From the NCBI RefSeq assembly GCF_015477355.1, contig NZ_JADLRJ010000009.1, forward strand, positions 237,939-301,938: a DNA stretch of 64,000 nt, read 5' to 3'. Below are positions 32,969 through 41,724 of the stretch, piece after piece; the stretch's first letter is position 1; every line of letters begins with the position of its first letter. The translations under genes and the position numbers were made by a program. Source of the stretch: Nocardia blacklockiae. GTDB taxonomy: Bacteria > Actinomycetota > Actinomycetes > Mycobacteriales > Mycobacteriaceae. A model generated the notes under the pieces. That model did not search any database. It was not told the DNA's origin and was given only the letters and a program-made list of their open reading frames with translations.

Positions 32969-34462
32969 ATGGAAACGATTGTGTCCGTCACCGGCGGCAA
33001 GGTCAGGGGCCGCCTCGACGGCGGGGTCAGCAGCTTCCTCGGCATCCCGTACGCCGCGCCGCCCGTCGGGCCGGCCCGGTTCGACGTGCCGCGGCCGGTG
33101 CGGGAGTGGGAGGGGGTGCGTGCGGCCGTCGAATTCGGTCCGACCTGCGTGCAGTCGCCGTATCCGGCGCCCATCCACGCGCTCATCGGCAGCGACGGCA
33201 TCCCCGGGGACGAGTACCTGAACCTGAATGTGTGGACGCCCGACGCGGGCGGTTCGGGCCTGCCGGTGCTGGTGTGGATCCACGGCGGCGCGTTCGTTCG
33301 CGGCTCCAACGCGCGCGCGATCTACGACGGCACCGCCTTCGCCCGGGACGGTGTGGTCCTGGTGTCGATCAACTATCGCCTCGGGATCTCCGGCTTCGCG
33401 GCCGTGCCGGGCGCGCCGCTCAACCGCGGGCTGCGCGACCAGATCTTCGCGTTGCAGTGGGTGCAGGAGAACATCGCGGGCTTCGGCGGAGACCCGGGCA
33501 ATGTGACCGTGTTCGGTGAGTCCGCCGGCGGGATGAGCGTGGTCGACCTGATCGCCTCGCCGGCGGCGCGCGGACTGTTCCGCCGGGCGATCGCGCAGAG
33601 TGCCAACGGTTCCGCGGTCGCGGAGGCCGACGACGCGCGGAAGGTGGCGGAGAATCTGGCCACCACGCTCGGGATAGCGCCCACCGTCGAGGAATTCGGG
33701 GTGCTCGAGCCGGAACAGTTACGCACGGTGCAGGATTCGGTCGCCCTGGAACTGATGACCGATCCCGACCCCGCCCGCTGGGGCGCCACCATCATCCGCA
33801 ACGGGCTGGGGGTGCTGAGTTTCTTCCCGGTGATCGACGGTGAACTGCTCACCGGCCGCCCGACGGATGTCATTGCCGCCCAACCGGATCGGACGGTGCC
33901 GCTGATCACCGGCTGGACCGCCGAGGAATTCCGCTTCTTCACCTTCCCCACCGGTCTGGCCGCGGGCATCACCGCGGACACCCTGCCGCTGGCACTGGCC
34001 CGGTACGGCGTGGACGCCGCGGTGGCCGAGCGCTACGCCGCCAACCGCCCGCACGCCTCCGCGGCCGACGTCTTCGCCGCCGTCGTCACCGACCTGGTGT
34101 TCCGCGACGACGCCGTCCGCCTCGCGGAATCCACCGCGGCCGCGGGCAACCCGGCCTACGTCTACGAATTCGCCTGGCGCTCCACCCTTCCCGACCTCGG
34201 CGCCTGCCACGTCATGGAGGTCCCGTTCGTCTTCGACCGAATCGCCCACGCCCACACCCTCACCGGCCCCAACCCACCCCAGCGCCTCGCCGACGAGGTC
34301 CACCGAGCCTGGGTCCGCTTCGCCACCCACGGCGACCCCGGCTGGTCCCGCTACGCCCCCACCCACACCGTCCGCATCTTCGACACCCCGGAGTCCCACG
34401 AGGTAGCCGACCCTCAAGCCGACGAATTACGGGCATTACGAAGGGGTTCGGCACACGGGTGA
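32969..34462 (+). CDS. Type-B carboxylesterase/lipase
   Basis: 497 residues: oxyanion loop WIHGGAF, nucleophile elbow FGESAGG, acidic residue near GWTAEEFRF and catalytic His in GACHVMEVPFVF. The FLGIPYAAPPVG N-terminal signature is typical of the family. No export signal, so cytoplasmic. ATG 32969 follows GAAGGAG. Cleaves carboxylic esters; substrate unknown. Probably co-transcribed with the P450. Confidence 0.9.
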   Translation: METIVSVTGGKVRGRLDGGVSSFLGIPYAAPPVGPARFDVPRPVREWEGVRAAVEFGPTCVQSPYPAPIHALIGSDGIPGDEYLNLNVWTPDAGGSGLPVLVWIHGGAFVRGSNARAIYDGTAFARDGVVLVSINYRLGISGFAAVPGAPLNRGLRDQIFALQWVQENIAGFGGDPGNVTVFGESAGGMSVVDLIASPAARGLFRRAIAQSANGSAVAEADDARKVAENLATTLGIAPTVEEFGVLEPEQLRTVQDSVALELMTDPDPARWGATIIRNGLGVLSFFPVIDGELLTGRPTDVIAAQPDRTVPLITGWTAEEFRFFTFPTGLAAGITADTLPLALARYGVDAAVAERYAANRPHASAADVFAAVVTDLVFRDDAVRLAESTAAAGNPAYVYEFAWRSTLPDLGACHVMEVPFVFDRIAHAHTLTGPNPPQRLADEVHRAWVRFATHGDPGWSRYAPTHTVRIFDTPESHEVADPQADELRALRRGSAHG

Positions 34463-34465
34463 GAG

Positions 34466-34484
34466 CCGCCGCCGACGACGGCGG
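34466..34484. terminator. Short hairpin between convergent genes
   Basis: CCGCCG / CGGCGG around a 7-base loop, 4 bases past the carboxylesterase stop and 20 bases from the stop of the convergent PAP2-kinase gene. Confidence 0.45.
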
Positions 34485-34504
34485 GTAGGACGGCCCCGGA
34501 CTCG

Positions 34505-36031
34505 CTACTGGCGGTGGTGGGGACGGGGGCGGTCCTGCCAGCGGGGGTTGTTCTCGTCTCGGCGGTAGACGGCTATCTGGCCGGGGACGGAGAAGCGGAG
34601 GCGGGTGCATTCGCCGATTACTTCGCCGTCGGTGGCCAGGGGCTGGGGTTCGGGGAGACGGACGGTGAGGGCGGCGACCATTTGCTCGCCGTAGACCTTG
34701 CTGTGGCCGATGGCGGCCAGCAGCAGGGCTACCGCGGCGCGGGTGCGGGAGAACTTCAGGTCGGCGCGGAGCCAGCGGACGTCCAGGAGGCCCGAATCCA
34801 GACGGGAGCGGAAGGCCGGGACCGCGCCGGGCGGATCGTAGGAACCGTTGCCCACGAACACGAACCACACGGTGCGGCGACGGCCGTTCAGTTCGATGCG
34901 AATCGGTTCGGCGCGGCGCAGCGTGACCATGAGCGCCGCCGCGAAGGCCGGCCACTTGCCCCAGCGGCCCTCCCACTTCTCGCGCAGCCGCACCAGGTCG
35001 GAGTACGCGCCGAGGCTGGCGGTATTGATCCAGTACTGGGTGCGCGAGTCCGCGTGATCGCCGTACTCGACGCTCGCCACGTCGACCGACACCGCCTCCC
35101 CGGCGCCGGTGGCGTCCACGACCTCGCGCAGGTCGTACACGCCGACGTCGCGGGCGAAGTGATTGAGGGTGCCGGTCGGGATGACCACCAGCGGCAGCCC
35201 GTACCGCAGCGCCACCGCGGCGATCGAGGAGACCGTGCCGTCCCCGCCCGCGACGCCCACCGCGGCGGGCGGGTCGGGGCGGTCGGCCAGTTCGCGCTCC
35301 AGCTGCTCGACGCAGTCCACGCCGGGCTCGGTGCGCAGCACGGTCGCCATCGGCAGTGCTCGCGCGACGTCGTCGGTCGGGTCGTAGCCGGGCGTGCCGG
35401 ACATCGGGTTCACCATCACGACCAGGCCCTTGCCGTCGACCAGCACGGGCGCCTCGCGCACCGGCCGCGCCTGCGCCTCGTCCGAGTGCCGCACCGGCCA
35501 CCACCGCCGGGTCGCCAGCGCGATGCCGCTGCCGACCGCCGCGCCGACCAGCACGTCGGAGGTCCAGTGCACGCCGGTGTGGATCCGCGAATAGGCGACC
35601 GTCGCCGCCAGCGGCGCCACCACCCGCGCGCTGCGCGGGCTCTCCATCGCGACCGCGGTGGCGAACGCGGCCGCCGAGGCGCTGTGCCCGGACGGGAAGG
35701 ACGACGAGATCGGCCGCCGGATCAGCCGCCGGTCCAGGGGCAGCAGTTCCGGCCCCGGGCGACGCCGCCCGACGACCGTCTTGAACGTGTTCGCGCTCAG
35801 CGTGGCGCCACCGAGCGCCACCACCCCGCGCAGCGCGGCCCGTCGCGTCGCACCCTTGCGGGTGGCCAGCACCGCCGCGATGCCCAGCCACAGCAGGCCG
35901 TTGTCGGCGGACCGGGTCAGCCGCAGCATGCCGCGGTCGGCGGCCGACACCGGCAACAGCGCCACTCCCGCACTCACCGCCCGATCGAACCGGCTGACCG
36001 GGCCGGACTTCCGTCGCAACCACTTCCTCAC
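34505..36031 (-). CDS. PAP2 phosphatase-diacylglycerol/sphingosine kinase fusion
   Basis: 508 residues joining two lipid enzymes. The N-terminal membrane domain has the complete PAP2 signature: KTVVGRRRP, SFPSGHS and SRIHTGVHWTSD. The C-terminal domain is a DagK/LCB5 kinase with GGDGTVSSIA and PTGTLNHFARD. One half removes phosphate from a lipid phosphate (phosphatidic acid or polyprenyl pyrophosphate), the other adds it to a lipid alcohol, suggesting a lipid-phosphate cycle at the membrane. GTG 36031 lies 7 bases after TACTGT, a likely -10, so the mRNA may be leaderless; GTG 36112 would add 27 residues. Confidence 0.88.
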   Translation of the reverse strand: MRKWLRRKSGPVSRFDRAVSAGVALLPVSAADRGMLRLTRSADNGLLWLGIAAVLATRKGATRRAALRGVVALGGATLSANTFKTVVGRRRPGPELLPLDRRLIRRPISSSFPSGHSASAAAFATAVAMESPRSARVVAPLAATVAYSRIHTGVHWTSDVLVGAAVGSGIALATRRWWPVRHSDEAQARPVREAPVLVDGKGLVVMVNPMSGTPGYDPTDDVARALPMATVLRTEPGVDCVEQLERELADRPDPPAAVGVAGGDGTVSSIAAVALRYGLPLVVIPTGTLNHFARDVGVYDLREVVDATGAGEAVSVDVASVEYGDHADSRTQYWINTASLGAYSDLVRLREKWEGRWGKWPAFAAALMVTLRRAEPIRIELNGRRRTVWFVFVGNGSYDPPGAVPAFRSRLDSGLLDVRWLRADLKFSRTRAAVALLLAAIGHSKVYGEQMVAALTVRLPEPQPLATDGEVIGECTRLRFSVPGQIAVYRRDENNPRWQDRPRPHHRQ

Positions 36032-36197
36032 CGAGTCGACAGTACCGGCGGCCCCGGACCACGCCCCATCCCCGCCACGAGAAGTTCTGCCCCACAGCAC
36101 CTTCGAGCCCACCCCGGCCCCCGAATTCCGTTGCGGCGCGGTTGCGTAGGCCCGTCACGAATCGGAGGACCCGGCTCCGGTCGGGTTAGGCTGGCAT

Positions 36198-37853
36198 ATG
36201 ACCCTGTCGCGCCGGGAGCTGCTGAGATTCGGGACCGCGGGGTCGGCCGCGCTGCTCGCGGGGGTGGCGTCGGGGGCGAGCGGGCCGTTCGCCGCGCCGC
36301 GGCGGCTCGGGGACGATCCGTTCTCGCTCGGGGTGGCTTCCGGTGATCCCGCGCCCGACGGCGTGGTGTTGTGGACGCGGCTGGCGCCCGATCCGCTCGC
36401 GCCCGACGGGCTCGGAGGGATGGCGCTGGCTCCCGTGACCGTCGATTACGAGGTCGCCGACGACGAGAACTTCCGGCGGGTGGTCGCTCGCGGCGCGGTG
36501 GTCGCGACGCGCGAGTTCGCGCACAGCGTGCATCCGGAGGTGCGTGGCCTGGCACCGGATCGCTGGTACTACTACCGCTTTCGCGCGGGCGCGGCGCTCT
36601 CGCCGGTGGGCCGGACCCGCACCGCCCCGGCGCCCGGCAGTCCCACGGCCCGGCTGCGGTTCGCGTTCGCCTCCTGCCAGTCCTGGAGTTCCGGCCACTT
36701 CACCGCCTACGAGCACATGAGCGCCGAGGACCTGGATCTCGTTGTGCACCTGGGCGATTACATCTACGAGCGGGCCTGGGTCCTGGCCCGCGCCGGGGCC
36801 ACGATGGACCGCCTGTTCCGCACCGAGGCGGTCGACCTGACGGGTTACCGCCTGCGCTACGCACAGAACAAGGCCGAACCCGCGCTGCGGGCCGCGCACG
36901 CCGCGTTCCCCTGGCTGGTCACCATGGACGACCACGAGGTCGACAACAACTGGGCCGGAGACTCGCCCGGCCTCGGCTTCGACATCTACCGGATCCCGGC
37001 GCTGTTCCGCCGCCGCCGCGCGGCCGCCTTCCAGGCCATGTACGAGCACCAGCCGCTGCGCCTGGCCCAGCTGCCGTCCGGACCCGCCATGCGCCTGCAC
37101 CGCCGCTACCGCTTCGGCGATCTCGCCGAGATCACCATGCTCGACACCCGCCAGTACCGGACCGCCCAGGCCTGCGGCGACGGCAGCCTGACAACCGACT
37201 GCCCCGAGCGGTTCGCCACCGACCGCACCATCCTCGGTGCGCGGCAACGGGACTGGCTGATCGACGGCCTCGCCGCATCGCCGGCGCGCTGGCAGATCAT
37301 CGGAAACCAGGTGGCGATGGCCCAGTCCGACTACGACCCGGGCCCGGCCACCGCCGTGGGCACCGACTCGTGGGACGGCTACGTCGCCGACCGCAACGCC
37401 GTGCTGGGCGCGGCCGCCGACCGCGGCGTGCGCAATGTCGTGGTGATCACCGGCGACCGGCACGAGAACTACGCCGCCGACCTGCGCCGCGACTACGCCC
37501 GCCCCGAATCACCGGTGGTGGCCGCCGAATTCACCGGCACCTCGATCACCACCAACGGCGACGGCGCCGACCTGACCGACCGCGGCCGCGCCCTGCTCGC
37601 GGCCAACCCCGACCTGAAGTTCTTCAACGGCCGGCGCGGCTACGTGCGCGTCGACCTCGATCACGGACTGTGGCGCAGCGACTTCCGGGTCGTGCCCTTC
37701 GTGCGGCACCCGGGCGCGCCGATCACCACCTGCGCGCGATGCGTTGTGCGGGACGGCGTTCCGGGCACCGTCGTGGCGGAACACGCGCCGAGCGCGACCG
37801 CCGATGCCGCCGAAAGCGGAGTAGCACAGCGCAGTCCGCGCCCGCCCGGCTAG
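36198..37853 (+). CDS. phoD: PhoD-type alkaline phosphatase/phosphodiesterase, Tat-exported
   Basis: 551 residues. Tat signal SRRELLRFGTAG at the N-terminus, then a fibronectin-like PhoD N-domain (FSLGVASGDPAPDGVVLWTRL) and a calcium/iron metallophosphatase core: FASCQSW, HLGDYIYE, DDHEVDNNW, ITGDRHENY. It releases phosphate from phosphomonoesters or diesters, including wall teichoic-type polymers in Bacillus, outside the cell. No pho box was identified. It is divergent from the PAP2-kinase gene. Confidence 0.93.
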   Translation: MTLSRRELLRFGTAGSAALLAGVASGASGPFAAPRRLGDDPFSLGVASGDPAPDGVVLWTRLAPDPLAPDGLGGMALAPVTVDYEVADDENFRRVVARGAVVATREFAHSVHPEVRGLAPDRWYYYRFRAGAALSPVGRTRTAPAPGSPTARLRFAFASCQSWSSGHFTAYEHMSAEDLDLVVHLGDYIYERAWVLARAGATMDRLFRTEAVDLTGYRLRYAQNKAEPALRAAHAAFPWLVTMDDHEVDNNWAGDSPGLGFDIYRIPALFRRRRAAAFQAMYEHQPLRLAQLPSGPAMRLHRRYRFGDLAEITMLDTRQYRTAQACGDGSLTTDCPERFATDRTILGARQRDWLIDGLAASPARWQIIGNQVAMAQSDYDPGPATAVGTDSWDGYVADRNAVLGAAADRGVRNVVVITGDRHENYAADLRRDYARPESPVVAAEFTGTSITTNGDGADLTDRGRALLAANPDLKFFNGRRGYVRVDLDHGLWRSDFRVVPFVRHPGAPITTCARCVVRDGVPGTVVAEHAPSATADAAESGVAQRSPRPPG

Positions 37854-37958
37854 TTGCCTTCACCAGTGGGAAATACGCTCGAACGGTGAAAGACCCGAAA
37901 TGCATGTATCGTCTGCGATCGCTACGACGTTACGACACTCTCCCGCCGGTATCGAGGA

Positions 37959-38360
37959 ATGACTGAACTCACCACCGCCCAGGCCTATGCGCTCGAGGTT
38001 CTGTCCGAGAGCCGAGCTGCCCGCACCGCAGACGAGTTGGCCCGCCTACTGGACGAACCCGCCTACGAGGTCGAGGACACCTTGGCGTGGCTGAAACGGC
38101 ACCGCTACATCGTGGGCGTCACCGCATGGCAACTCGCGGTGGGCGCCACCTACATGCTCGCCTCGCACCACCAGCTCACCGAATTCGAGCTGTACGTGCT
38201 GCACGAGATCCGCGAGGCCGAGGGGGTGCGCACCATCGACGAGCTGGCGCGCGACTCCGGTCTGCCCGCGGAGGATCTCGCCGAGACGGTGCAGTGGCTG
38301 AGCCGCAACGGATACCTGCAACCCGTCACGGCCTGGCGTCGCCCCTCCGCGTACTCCTGA
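37959..38360 (+). CDS. Tandem winged-helix-like small protein (133 aa)
   Basis: 133 residues made of two ~60-residue copies: LTTAQAYALEVLSESRAART.. ending HRYIVGVTAWQ, and LTEFELYVLHEIREAEGVRT.. ending NGYLQPVTAWR. Each copy looks like a small winged helix (three helices and a V-T-A-W hairpin), as in DprA/MarR-like or SMC-associated domains. A DNA-binding or adaptor role is inferred. ATG 37959 has GAGGA unusually close to it. Confidence 0.7.
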   Translation: MTELTTAQAYALEVLSESRAARTADELARLLDEPAYEVEDTLAWLKRHRYIVGVTAWQLAVGATYMLASHHQLTEFELYVLHEIREAEGVRTIDELARDSGLPAEDLAETVQWLSRNGYLQPVTAWRRPSAYS

Positions 38361-38494
38361 CCGGGCGTTCCCCGCCCGCGCACCCCGCCACCGCCGGAAT
38401 CTGAGAAAACTCATAGGAAGACCTCAGTCTCCGGTCAGCCGCGATCCGCATGCTGGTGGATGACCAGTTCATCCCGGTGAGAGGCAGGTGCACG

Positions 38495-38845
38495 ATGGTC
38501 GACATCGAGGTCACGGGAACCACTGTGACGATTCATGTCCGCGGCGCACATCGCTTCCTCGGGCTGCGCGAGCAGCTGAGCTTCGACCTGTCCGACGTCG
38601 TGGCGGTCGGCCCGGCCCCGGTGGACAGCCGTCCGCCCTGGGTGCGCACCCCGGGCACCTTCTTCCCGGGCGTCATCGCCGCGGGCACGTTCCGGGGTAA
38701 GGGCCGGAAGGAGTTCTGGGATACGCTGTTCGACGGCCGCGCGCTCCGAATCGATCTCTCCGGACCGGATTTCACCCGCGTCGTCGTCGACGTGGCGGAC
38801 CGTGACGCCGTGCGTCGGATGCTGACGACGGCTGCCGCCGCCTGA
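38495..38845 (+). CDS. Small conserved protein with PH-like fold (116 aa)
   Basis: 116 residues of beta strands and a C-terminal helix: VDIEVTGTTVTIHVRGAHRF, then GTFFPGVIAAGTFRGKGRKEFWD, then VVVDVADRDAVRRML. The GxFxPGVIxAGTF...FWD pattern is shared by uncharacterised actinobacterial proteins that look like minimal PH domains. ATG 38495 follows GAGAGGCAGG. No function can be assigned. Confidence 0.7.
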   Translation: MVDIEVTGTTVTIHVRGAHRFLGLREQLSFDLSDVVAVGPAPVDSRPPWVRTPGTFFPGVIAAGTFRGKGRKEFWDTLFDGRALRIDLSGPDFTRVVVDVADRDAVRRMLTTAAAA

Positions 38846-38916
38846 TAGAGTCCAACGTCGTTTGCCGCAAAACCGACGAATTGTCCTGGTCTACAAGGTC
38901 ACTCCGACAACGACTC

Positions 38917-38942
38917 TCGGCGTGTCGCGCGCGGCACGCCGA
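38917..38942. terminator. Possible terminator hairpin
   Basis: TCGGCGTG / CACGCCGA (8 bp) with a 10-base GC loop, 71 bases after the PH-like gene. It could end that transcript or fold in the leader of the next gene. Confidence 0.35.
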
Positions 38943-38999
38943 TGAAGTTGGGAATTCGGCAAATCTACAGTTTCGCGGACGGCGGTCGATCGACTAAGA

Positions 39000-40271
39000 A
39001 TGTCGTGTGCCGTTCCCACACGTGATCACTTGTCGGCCATCGTTTGTCACCGGGCGGTGGTCGCGTTGACCCTCGAACGTCCCCAAGGAGACGAGGTCGC
39101 GCAGCTGGCGAAGCGTGTCGAGAAGGCTCGCGGGCGCCTGGCGTACCAGTTCGATCCCGCGTTGACCGATGCGCTCTCCGAGGACGAACTCCAAGCCGAA
39201 CGCGAACTCGCCGAGAAGATCCGCGAGCAGGAACGCGATCAGCGCTGGAAGAACGTACAGGCGGCGGCGTCCGCATCGGACCGCGCCAGGCAGACCTCAG
39301 AGGCGATCGCGAAGGCCGATATGCGAGATCTGTTGATGGCCCGCAAGGCCATTGCCGCACAGCGGCGTGAGTCCAGCCCGCACGCCAAGCTCGCCTCGCT
39401 GTACCGACACCGAGCCTGGTCGCAGCGCGGTCTGGCGGCCGTGGTGGCCGCCGGCATGCTCTGGTCCGCGGTCAACGTGCAGCACAACATCGCGCCCGGC
39501 GGCGCGGCCGACCCGCTGTTCTGGTTCAGCTACCTGCTGGAAGGGATGATCAGCGTCTGTCTGATCATCATCATGATCGGCACCAACAAGGTCGCCGAGT
39601 GGGGCATCCTGGACAGCGCCCGCCAGGTCGCGCTGGCCGAACTCGGCCTGCTCTCGCTGACGGTCATCCTCAACACCTACCCGTATCTGCGCTCCGGCCA
39701 GTGGTACGAGGTGGGTGTGCACGCGGTCGCGCCGGTGATGATCGGCGTCTCGCTGCTCATCCACAACGCCGCCAGCCACCGCTACGGCCAGGCCATCGTC
39801 CGTGCCACCGAACAGGTTCGGGAGCTGCCCGACCCGGCCGAGCAGATCCGGCGCACGCTGCCCACCTTCGTGAGCTTCATCCGGCAGGCCGCGCCCGACA
39901 CCCGCCCGCCGGTGCCGCAGGCCGCGCTCCCGGGCGCGGGCGAGGGCAAGGCGGCCGACGCCCAGACCGGCGACGTCCTGGACCCGGTCGAGGAGCCCGA
40001 CATCTGGACCGCGAAGACGGCCAGCACCACCACGGCCAAGAGCTGGCGGGTCGACGAGGCCAAGGGCGAGACCAACGGCTCGAACGGTGCGGCCAAGGCC
40101 AAGAAGTCGGCCGAGGCCGCCGACGACGGCGACCCGCTGAGCGTCTACGACACCGGCCAGTTCCGCATTGCCGACACCCTGGAGCAGGAACTCGCCGAAC
40201 TGCGGGCCGAACGCCGCCGTGCCCGCGCCGCCAAGCAGCGGGCGAACGGCGGCTTCGACCCGGACGAGTAG
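39000..40271 (+). CDS. Coiled-coil membrane protein, unknown
   Basis: 423 residues. Residues 30-140 are highly charged helix, probably coiled coil (EDELQAERELAEKIREQERDQRW). Four membrane helices follow (about 145-260). The acidic, Ala/Lys-rich C-terminal tail is low complexity and ends in another charged helix. The layout recalls Spd/DUF2637 spread proteins of Streptomyces conjugative plasmids, but no transfer genes are near and the match is only by architecture. ATG 39000 gives a Cys/His-rich start; GTG 39057 just before LTLERPQGDEV may be the true one. Confidence 0.7.
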   Translation: MSCAVPTRDHLSAIVCHRAVVALTLERPQGDEVAQLAKRVEKARGRLAYQFDPALTDALSEDELQAERELAEKIREQERDQRWKNVQAAASASDRARQTSEAIAKADMRDLLMARKAIAAQRRESSPHAKLASLYRHRAWSQRGLAAVVAAGMLWSAVNVQHNIAPGGAADPLFWFSYLLEGMISVCLIIIMIGTNKVAEWGILDSARQVALAELGLLSLTVILNTYPYLRSGQWYEVGVHAVAPVMIGVSLLIHNAASHRYGQAIVRATEQVRELPDPAEQIRRTLPTFVSFIRQAAPDTRPPVPQAALPGAGEGKAADAQTGDVLDPVEEPDIWTAKTASTTTAKSWRVDEAKGETNGSNGAAKAKKSAEAADDGDPLSVYDTGQFRIADTLEQELAELRAERRRARAAKQRANGGFDPDE

Positions 40272-40272
40272 T

Positions 40273-41316
40273 TCAGCGGAGCGCGATCACCGCGGTGGCG
40301 CGGCTGAACAGCTTGCGCCCGTTGCCCGTCGCGGTGAGCGCGATGGTCGCGGTCCGCTGCACCGGGTCCACCGACTTCACCGTGCCGCCGAACTCGATCG
40401 AGCTGGGCGTGCCGTTCGAGACGGGCAGGGTGCCGGCGAAGCGCACGCCGTATCGGGTCAGGGCCGCCGGGTCACCGGCCCATCCGGTCAGGTAGGCGGC
40501 GCCCAGCCCCATCGTCAGCATGCCGTGCGCGACGACCGACGGCAGTCCCGCGGCCCGGGCGACCTCGTCGCTGAAGTGGATCGGGTTGGCGTCGCCGCTC
40601 ACGCCCGCGAAGTTGGCGAGGTCGCCGCGGGTCAGCTGCACGGTCCGGGTCGGGAGCTGCTCGCCGGGTGCGAGATCGGCTGCGGTGCAGGCGGTTCGCG
40701 GCCGCCGGACGCGCGGCGTGACGGTGATCGCGTCGCCGGAGACCGGCAGCAGCGCACCCGCGTCCCGCGCGTGGCGTGCCCGCCGGTCGGCGGTGGCCAG
40801 GCCGTTCATGATGATCCCGTCCACCAGGTCGGCCAGGTCGGAGCGGCCGCCACCAGCGCGTGCGACGAGCGTGGTGGTCCCGGCCTGCACGGGCACGCCG
40901 TGCCGGTCGGTGAGGACGTTCTTGGTGGTGAGCAGGTCGAGGTCGCGCACCTGGCGGAAGGACTGGAAGTACACGTCCGCAGTGAGCTCGTCACCGGCCG
41001 TCAGCGGCCGGGCGAACTCCAGCATCTGATCGGCCTGCAGCACCTGACCCAGGTCGTAGTCGTACAGGTGGGTGCTGAACACCTCTTCCTGCACCCGCAT
41101 CCACGGCAGCGTCGCGAAGGTCGGCGGGGCGATCAGCGCGTCGAATCCCAGTTCCGCGGCGCCCAATTCGTTGTGGTACGCCGGGTGCGGGTCCTGGAGG
41201 GCCCGCGCGAACTCGCGTATCTTCTCGCGACCCACCTCGTAGTGGTCGGTCAGCCGGTATCGGTGCCCGACCAGCCGGCGAGCCTGATCGGCCGGTGTGC
41301 GGGTCAGCGTGTCCAT
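40273..41316 (-). CDS. Double-hotdog MaoC-type (3R)-hydroxyacyl dehydratase (HadA-HadB-like fusion)
   Basis: 347 residues with two hotdog halves. The N-terminal half resembles the substrate-holding HadA/FAS1-like domain (HPAYHNELGA, APPTFATLPWM). The C-terminal half carries the hydratase-2 motif with catalytic Asp and His: VSGDANPIHFSDEVARAAGLPSVVAHGM (Asp in GDANPIH). In mycobacteria HadA and HadB are separate subunits dehydrating FAS-II intermediates; here both folds are in one chain. ATG 41316 has TAGGAGG. It lies downstream of a small membrane protein gene on the same strand and converges on the coiled-coil gene (1 bp between stops). Confidence 0.88.
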   Translation of the reverse strand: MDTLTRTPADQARRLVGHRYRLTDHYEVGREKIREFARALQDPHPAYHNELGAAELGFDALIAPPTFATLPWMRVQEEVFSTHLYDYDLGQVLQADQMLEFARPLTAGDELTADVYFQSFRQVRDLDLLTTKNVLTDRHGVPVQAGTTTLVARAGGGRSDLADLVDGIIMNGLATADRRARHARDAGALLPVSGDAITVTPRVRRPRTACTAADLAPGEQLPTRTVQLTRGDLANFAGVSGDANPIHFSDEVARAAGLPSVVAHGMLTMGLGAAYLTGWAGDPAALTRYGVRFAGTLPVSNGTPSSIEFGGTVKSVDPVQRTATIALTATGNGRKLFSRATAVIALR

Positions 41317-41341
41317 GGTCCTCCTACGGCCGGCCACCGCG

Positions 41342-41563
41342 CTAGCGGGGCATCACATTGGTCCAGCCGACCCGCGAGGGCGGCACCACCACCGGTGTCG
41401 CTGTCTCCTCCGGCAGCGCGCCCGCGACCAGCGCGTAGCACCCCGCCGCCACCACCGCGAGCGCGCCGATCGCCAGCAGGATCTGAACGACGACCACCCG
41501 GTTGCGCTTCGCTGCGGCACGGGAGTCGGGCACTGCCTGGGGCCACGACGGCTGCGTACTCAT
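41342..41563 (-). CDS. Small single-pass membrane protein (73 aa)
   Basis: 73 residues: a basic N-terminal segment, one helix (about 24-46, VVVVQILLAIGALAVVAAGC with an internal Cys) and a short Pro-rich outer tail. It sits 25 bp upstream of the dehydratase gene on the same strand, so the two are probably co-transcribed. No family recognised. Confidence 0.6.
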   Translation of the reverse strand: MSTQPSWPQAVPDSRAAAKRNRVVVVQILLAIGALAVVAAGCYALVAGALPEETATPVVVPPSRVGWTNVMPR

Positions 41564-41724
41564 GTCGGCTCACTCTTCGCGTTGCTGGGATCCGGGGCGC
41601 CGCTGACCCGTCGAACGGAGAAGGTAATCCGTACGAACGCGAAAAGTATTACGCCGCAGCTGATTTGTTGCCGCTCACCATGATCGCCGGGGGCCTCGGT
41701 GACGCGGCCCAAACGACCCGGTGA

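Noticed and set aside
39000-40271. Conjugation spread protein from an integrated plasmid
   Set aside because: Architecture alone is similar; no FtsK-type transfer gene, integrase or att site nearby.
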